A stretch of DNA of 37,778 nt, from assembly GCA_937867415.1 (NCBI GenBank), contig CALMKO010000315.1, positions 1 through 37,778 on the forward strand, in the 5' to 3' direction. The position numbers and the translations under genes were made by a program. Shown here piece after piece: positions 36,901 to 37,778 of the stretch (the stretch's first letter is position 1; the number at the start of each line of letters is the position of its first letter). The notes beneath the pieces were generated by a model. That model ran no database searches. It was given only the letters and a program-made list of their open reading frames with translations, and was not told where the DNA came from. Origin of the DNA: an uncultured Verrucomicrobiota bacterium (GTDB lineage Bacteria > Verrucomicrobiota > Verrucomicrobiia > Verrucomicrobiales > Akkermansiaceae).

Positions 36901-37418
36901 TGCTGCCGCTGGAGGGCTTCCTTGGCCTGCTCCTCAAGCTGCTTTTCCAGTGCCTCCAAGTCCTTGCGTGGGACGACCGCCGCGCTGGCGGCAGGCTGGG
37001 GCACGCGGCTGTCCGACCATGCGGCACCCTCACGGGAGGCAACCGGCGCATAGGTGCGGGTGAGCCAGTAGCAGAGGTGATGCAGCTCCTTGACCACTTG
37101 CATGGCGACCTGCTGAAGCACCGGGCGCGACTCGTGCACGGCTTGATTGCCATACTGCTGGATGAACCGAGCTTTCTGGAATACCGCTTCCGGTAACAAG
37201 TTGCGGAAACCGGGGTCATGAATCATCGCCCCGAGACTCGTGTCATACGGCATCCGCAGACTGGTGTCGTAGCGGTAAAGCCAGCGCACAGCCACCTCCA
37301 GCGCGAAGCGGGCGTGGAAACACGCGGCGCGGGGATCGCCCATGACCTGCGCCTCCGCTTTGCGGGAGGCTTCCGCGAGATCCTTGAACGCTGTTGGCAG
37401 GAAGGTGAAATTGCTCAT
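33969..37418 (-). CDS. hsdR: Type I restriction-modification system, restriction subunit HsdR (EcoEI-like) with DUF4145-like N-terminus
   Basis: A 1149-aa protein from the ATG at 37418. The frame opens at 37586, but the extra residues overlap the upstream gene and do not fit. Order of parts: a DUF4145-like helical domain (about 1-125, with HARFALEVAVRWLYR and NQAVHESRP); a coiled coil (about 150-200, Glu/Gln/Lys-rich); an HsdR nuclease domain (about 205-340) with Asp250 and the ESK triad Glu264-x-Lys266 as PD-(D/E)xK residues; and an SF2 translocase with ATGTGKTR at 377-384, IIIDEAHRS and SATPRE-like VGLTATPRE. Helicase C and the EcoEI-type C-terminal domain follow. It cleaves unmethylated DNA with HsdM and HsdS, which are not in the window. 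The ATG overlaps the upstream TGA (ATGA), so translation is coupled. Confidence 0.92.
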   Translation of the reverse strand: MSNFTFLPTAFKDLAEASRKAEAQVMGDPRAACFHARFALEVAVRWLYRYDTSLRMPYDTSLGAMIHDPGFRNLLPEAVFQKARFIQQYGNQAVHESRPVLQQVAMQVVKELHHLCYWLTRTYAPVASREGAAWSDSRVPQPAASAAVVPRKDLEALEKQLEEQAKEALQRQQEKDALDSELQALRSQLAEAKAAAEKKPDTHDYTETETRHYLIDLELKRAGWPLDQKRDKEFEVTGMPNQVGKGYVDDVLWGDDGKPLGIVESKKTTVDARVGQQQAKLYADCLEKMYDQRPVIFYTNGYETWIWDDTAYPPRRVSGFYKKEELARLILRRSTRKPFKTVPINGVIVERYYAKRSISSICEHFTKKQRKALLVMATGTGKTRMAIALVDVLQRANWAKRVLFLADRISLVNQAGNAFKAHLPDSSPVNLVTEKNTEGRVYVCTYPTMMGLIDVTDGGAARFGVGHFDLIIIDEAHRSVYQRYREIFRYFDCLLVGLTATPREQVDKNTYELFDLEEGVPTDAYELDLAVSDGFLVPPQVRQVDLKFPRDGIHYDDLSDAEKAEWESLDWGDNNGDIGVADTVQASAINSWLFNTDTVDKMLQHLMEEGLKVEGGDRLGKTIIFARNHEHALFIEQRFNFHYPQYAGHFARVIDNYAKYPQSLIDDFSQKDKAPHIAISVDMLDTGIDVPEIVNLVFFKPVYSKIKFWQMIGRGTRLCKNLFGPDQHKEHFRIFDFCFNFDFFRENPNGIEGSGGEALGTRLFKSRVQLLAAVQRTPELESSGALRTTLASTLHGEVSSMNPDNFMVRAHLQHVERFKNPAAWESLTDSDIHDIEFHVAGLPSQIATDEIEARFFDLSALRMQIALIKKDTGPFESVRKKVIEIAASLEEKDGIPAVKQQLEYLRALQTTEFWEGMDLAALEDLRLRLRGLVQFIDKSKRKIVYTNFKDEIIGVREEVGIYMPKMTGNQYAKKVEDYLRSHQDEIAIQRLRNNQPLTPTDLQSLETTLLTIGEDEGERLLTSMLQLHEVPTLAHLVRRIVGMDRSAAKAAFATFLADRSLNAPQMRFVELVIDQLTARGFMEPAALYEAPFSSIHAGGPEGLFAGKPNIIDGLFHTLEETLPKVTSPFSPPQDWPPALSTAFAPKANS

Positions 37419-37778
37419 GGCTCGCGGGTTCGGTAGGCTTGCTGCTCGTGGTTGGGTTGCTGGGGAAATCGTCGCTCCAAAAGCCCTTCTTCGATCAATG
37501 GCTTGACGAAGCGATTCCTCAGCCCTCGGGGAGACCGATTGAGGAGTGAGGCGAGATTGACGACCGAAAGGAATCTCCCCCGACACAGTTTCAGGATCGT
37601 TTGTTGGATGATTTGAGGGTCGGCTTTTCCGGAGTTCCTCACCGTTTCAGCGATTTCGACCAATTTGGAGACCTCCATTGGCTCCAAATGTGACAAGCTC
37701 GGATTCAAATGTGACGAGCTCGCCTCCAAATGTGAGGAGCTCGGATTCAAATGTGACGAGCTCGCCTCCAAATGTGAC
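37415..37778 (-). CDS. Winged-helix protein with heptapeptide repeats (5' end outside the window)
   Basis: The minus frame is open to the window edge, so the gene is partial. A TTG at 37771 is only a nominal start. The visible 119+ residues have two parts. The N-terminal side is a tandem of heptapeptides: SSSHLNP, SSSHLEA, SSSHLNP, SLSHLEP. The rest is a winged-helix domain: ILKLCRGRFLSVVNLASLLN, then RSPRGLRNRFVKPLIEEGLL, then ERRFPQQPNHEQQAYRT. The latter resembles the C-terminal winged helix of AlbA/Schlafen-type ATP-binding proteins, which also often carry short tandem repeats before it. The stop TGA overlaps the hsdR ATG. Such proteins are known passengers of type I restriction loci, so the missing part may be an AlbA_2/ATPase region. 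This identification is inferred. Confidence 0.65.
   Translation of the reverse strand, partial: SHLEASSSHLNPSSSHLEASSSHLNPSLSHLEPMEVSKLVEIAETVRNSGKADPQIIQQTILKLCRGRFLSVVNLASLLNRSPRGLRNRFVKPLIEEGLLERRFPQQPNHEQQAYRTREP
37681..37778. repeat. 21-bp tandem repeat (42-bp alternating super-unit)
   Basis: Four full 21-bp units start at 37681, 37702, 37723 and 37744, and a fifth is cut by the window edge. Two unit types alternate: those starting GATTCAAATGTGACGAGCTCG and those starting CCTCCAAATGTGA(C/G)GAGCTCG, giving a 42-bp period. The first copy is diverged. Each unit holds a GAGCTC palindrome (AAGCTC in the first) and encodes one heptapeptide of the winged-helix protein. The array continues outside the window. 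Confidence 0.9.

Noticed and set aside
36153-37196. 347-aa plus frame opposite hsdR.
   Set aside because: Antisense shadow of the HsdR reading frame with no motif of its own.
37681-37778. Regular repeats at the window end considered as a CRISPR array.
   Set aside because: Units are contiguous without unique spacers and stay in frame as heptapeptides; a coding tandem repeat.

Overview
The window looks like a chromosomal segment of a moderately GC-rich member of the Verrucomicrobiota, probably the Verrucomicrobiales (Luteolibacter/Haloferula-like). The placement is inferred from gene content. It rests on a 51-aa small basic protein of the type shared by Chlamydiae, Verrucomicrobia and Planctomycetes (25266-25421), two PEP-CTERM exported proteins, a secreted sulfatase next to a secreted pectate lyase, a type II secretion pilin-like protein, and gene starts that mostly lack a Shine-Dalgarno sequence. 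I saw no rRNA, tRNA, CRISPR array or intact insertion sequence.

Layout. (1) 154-2874, minus: a phosphoribosyltransferase/erythromycin-esterase fusion and an alpha/beta hydrolase. (2) 2875-4328: no convincing gene. (3) 4329-10059, plus: a four-gene catabolic operon (CoA-acylating semialdehyde dehydrogenase, dihydropyrimidinase/hydantoinase, NCS1 permease, class III aminotransferase) that reads as part of reductive pyrimidine/hydantoin breakdown. It has neither the reductase nor the ureidopropionase. (4) 10063-16407, mostly minus: RodA, a PEP-CTERM protein, a zinc-ribbon membrane protein, a broken gene, a small membrane protein and a glycosyltransferase, separated by degenerate stretches. (5) 16992-20708, minus: a sulfatase and a pectate lyase for acidic polysaccharides. 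(6) 20943-24370, minus: a tight four-gene operon of exported proteins (DUF6607, PEP-CTERM, secreted unknown, pilin-like). This is the best candidate for an undescribed system. (7) 24462-31926, minus: housekeeping genes (pseudouridine synthase, small basic protein, PTS enzyme I, MFS transporter, DEAD-box RNA helicase, LeuB) with two visible intrinsic terminators. (8) 32063-33692: a KH-domain RNA-binding protein (plus), then an OppD-type ATPase and a small membrane protein (minus). (9) 33969-37778, minus: a type I restriction HsdR subunit, translationally coupled to an upstream winged-helix protein whose N-terminal side is a 21-bp tandem repeat that runs off the window edge. The methylase and specificity subunits are presumably beyond that edge.

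Two sequence-level signals cut across genes. TTA leucine codons, which are rare here, occur almost only as TTA-G, often TTG-TTA-GG. Several short coding remnants (13693-14037, 19462-19662, 33735-33890) sit in the gaps and point to gene decay in the accessory parts.
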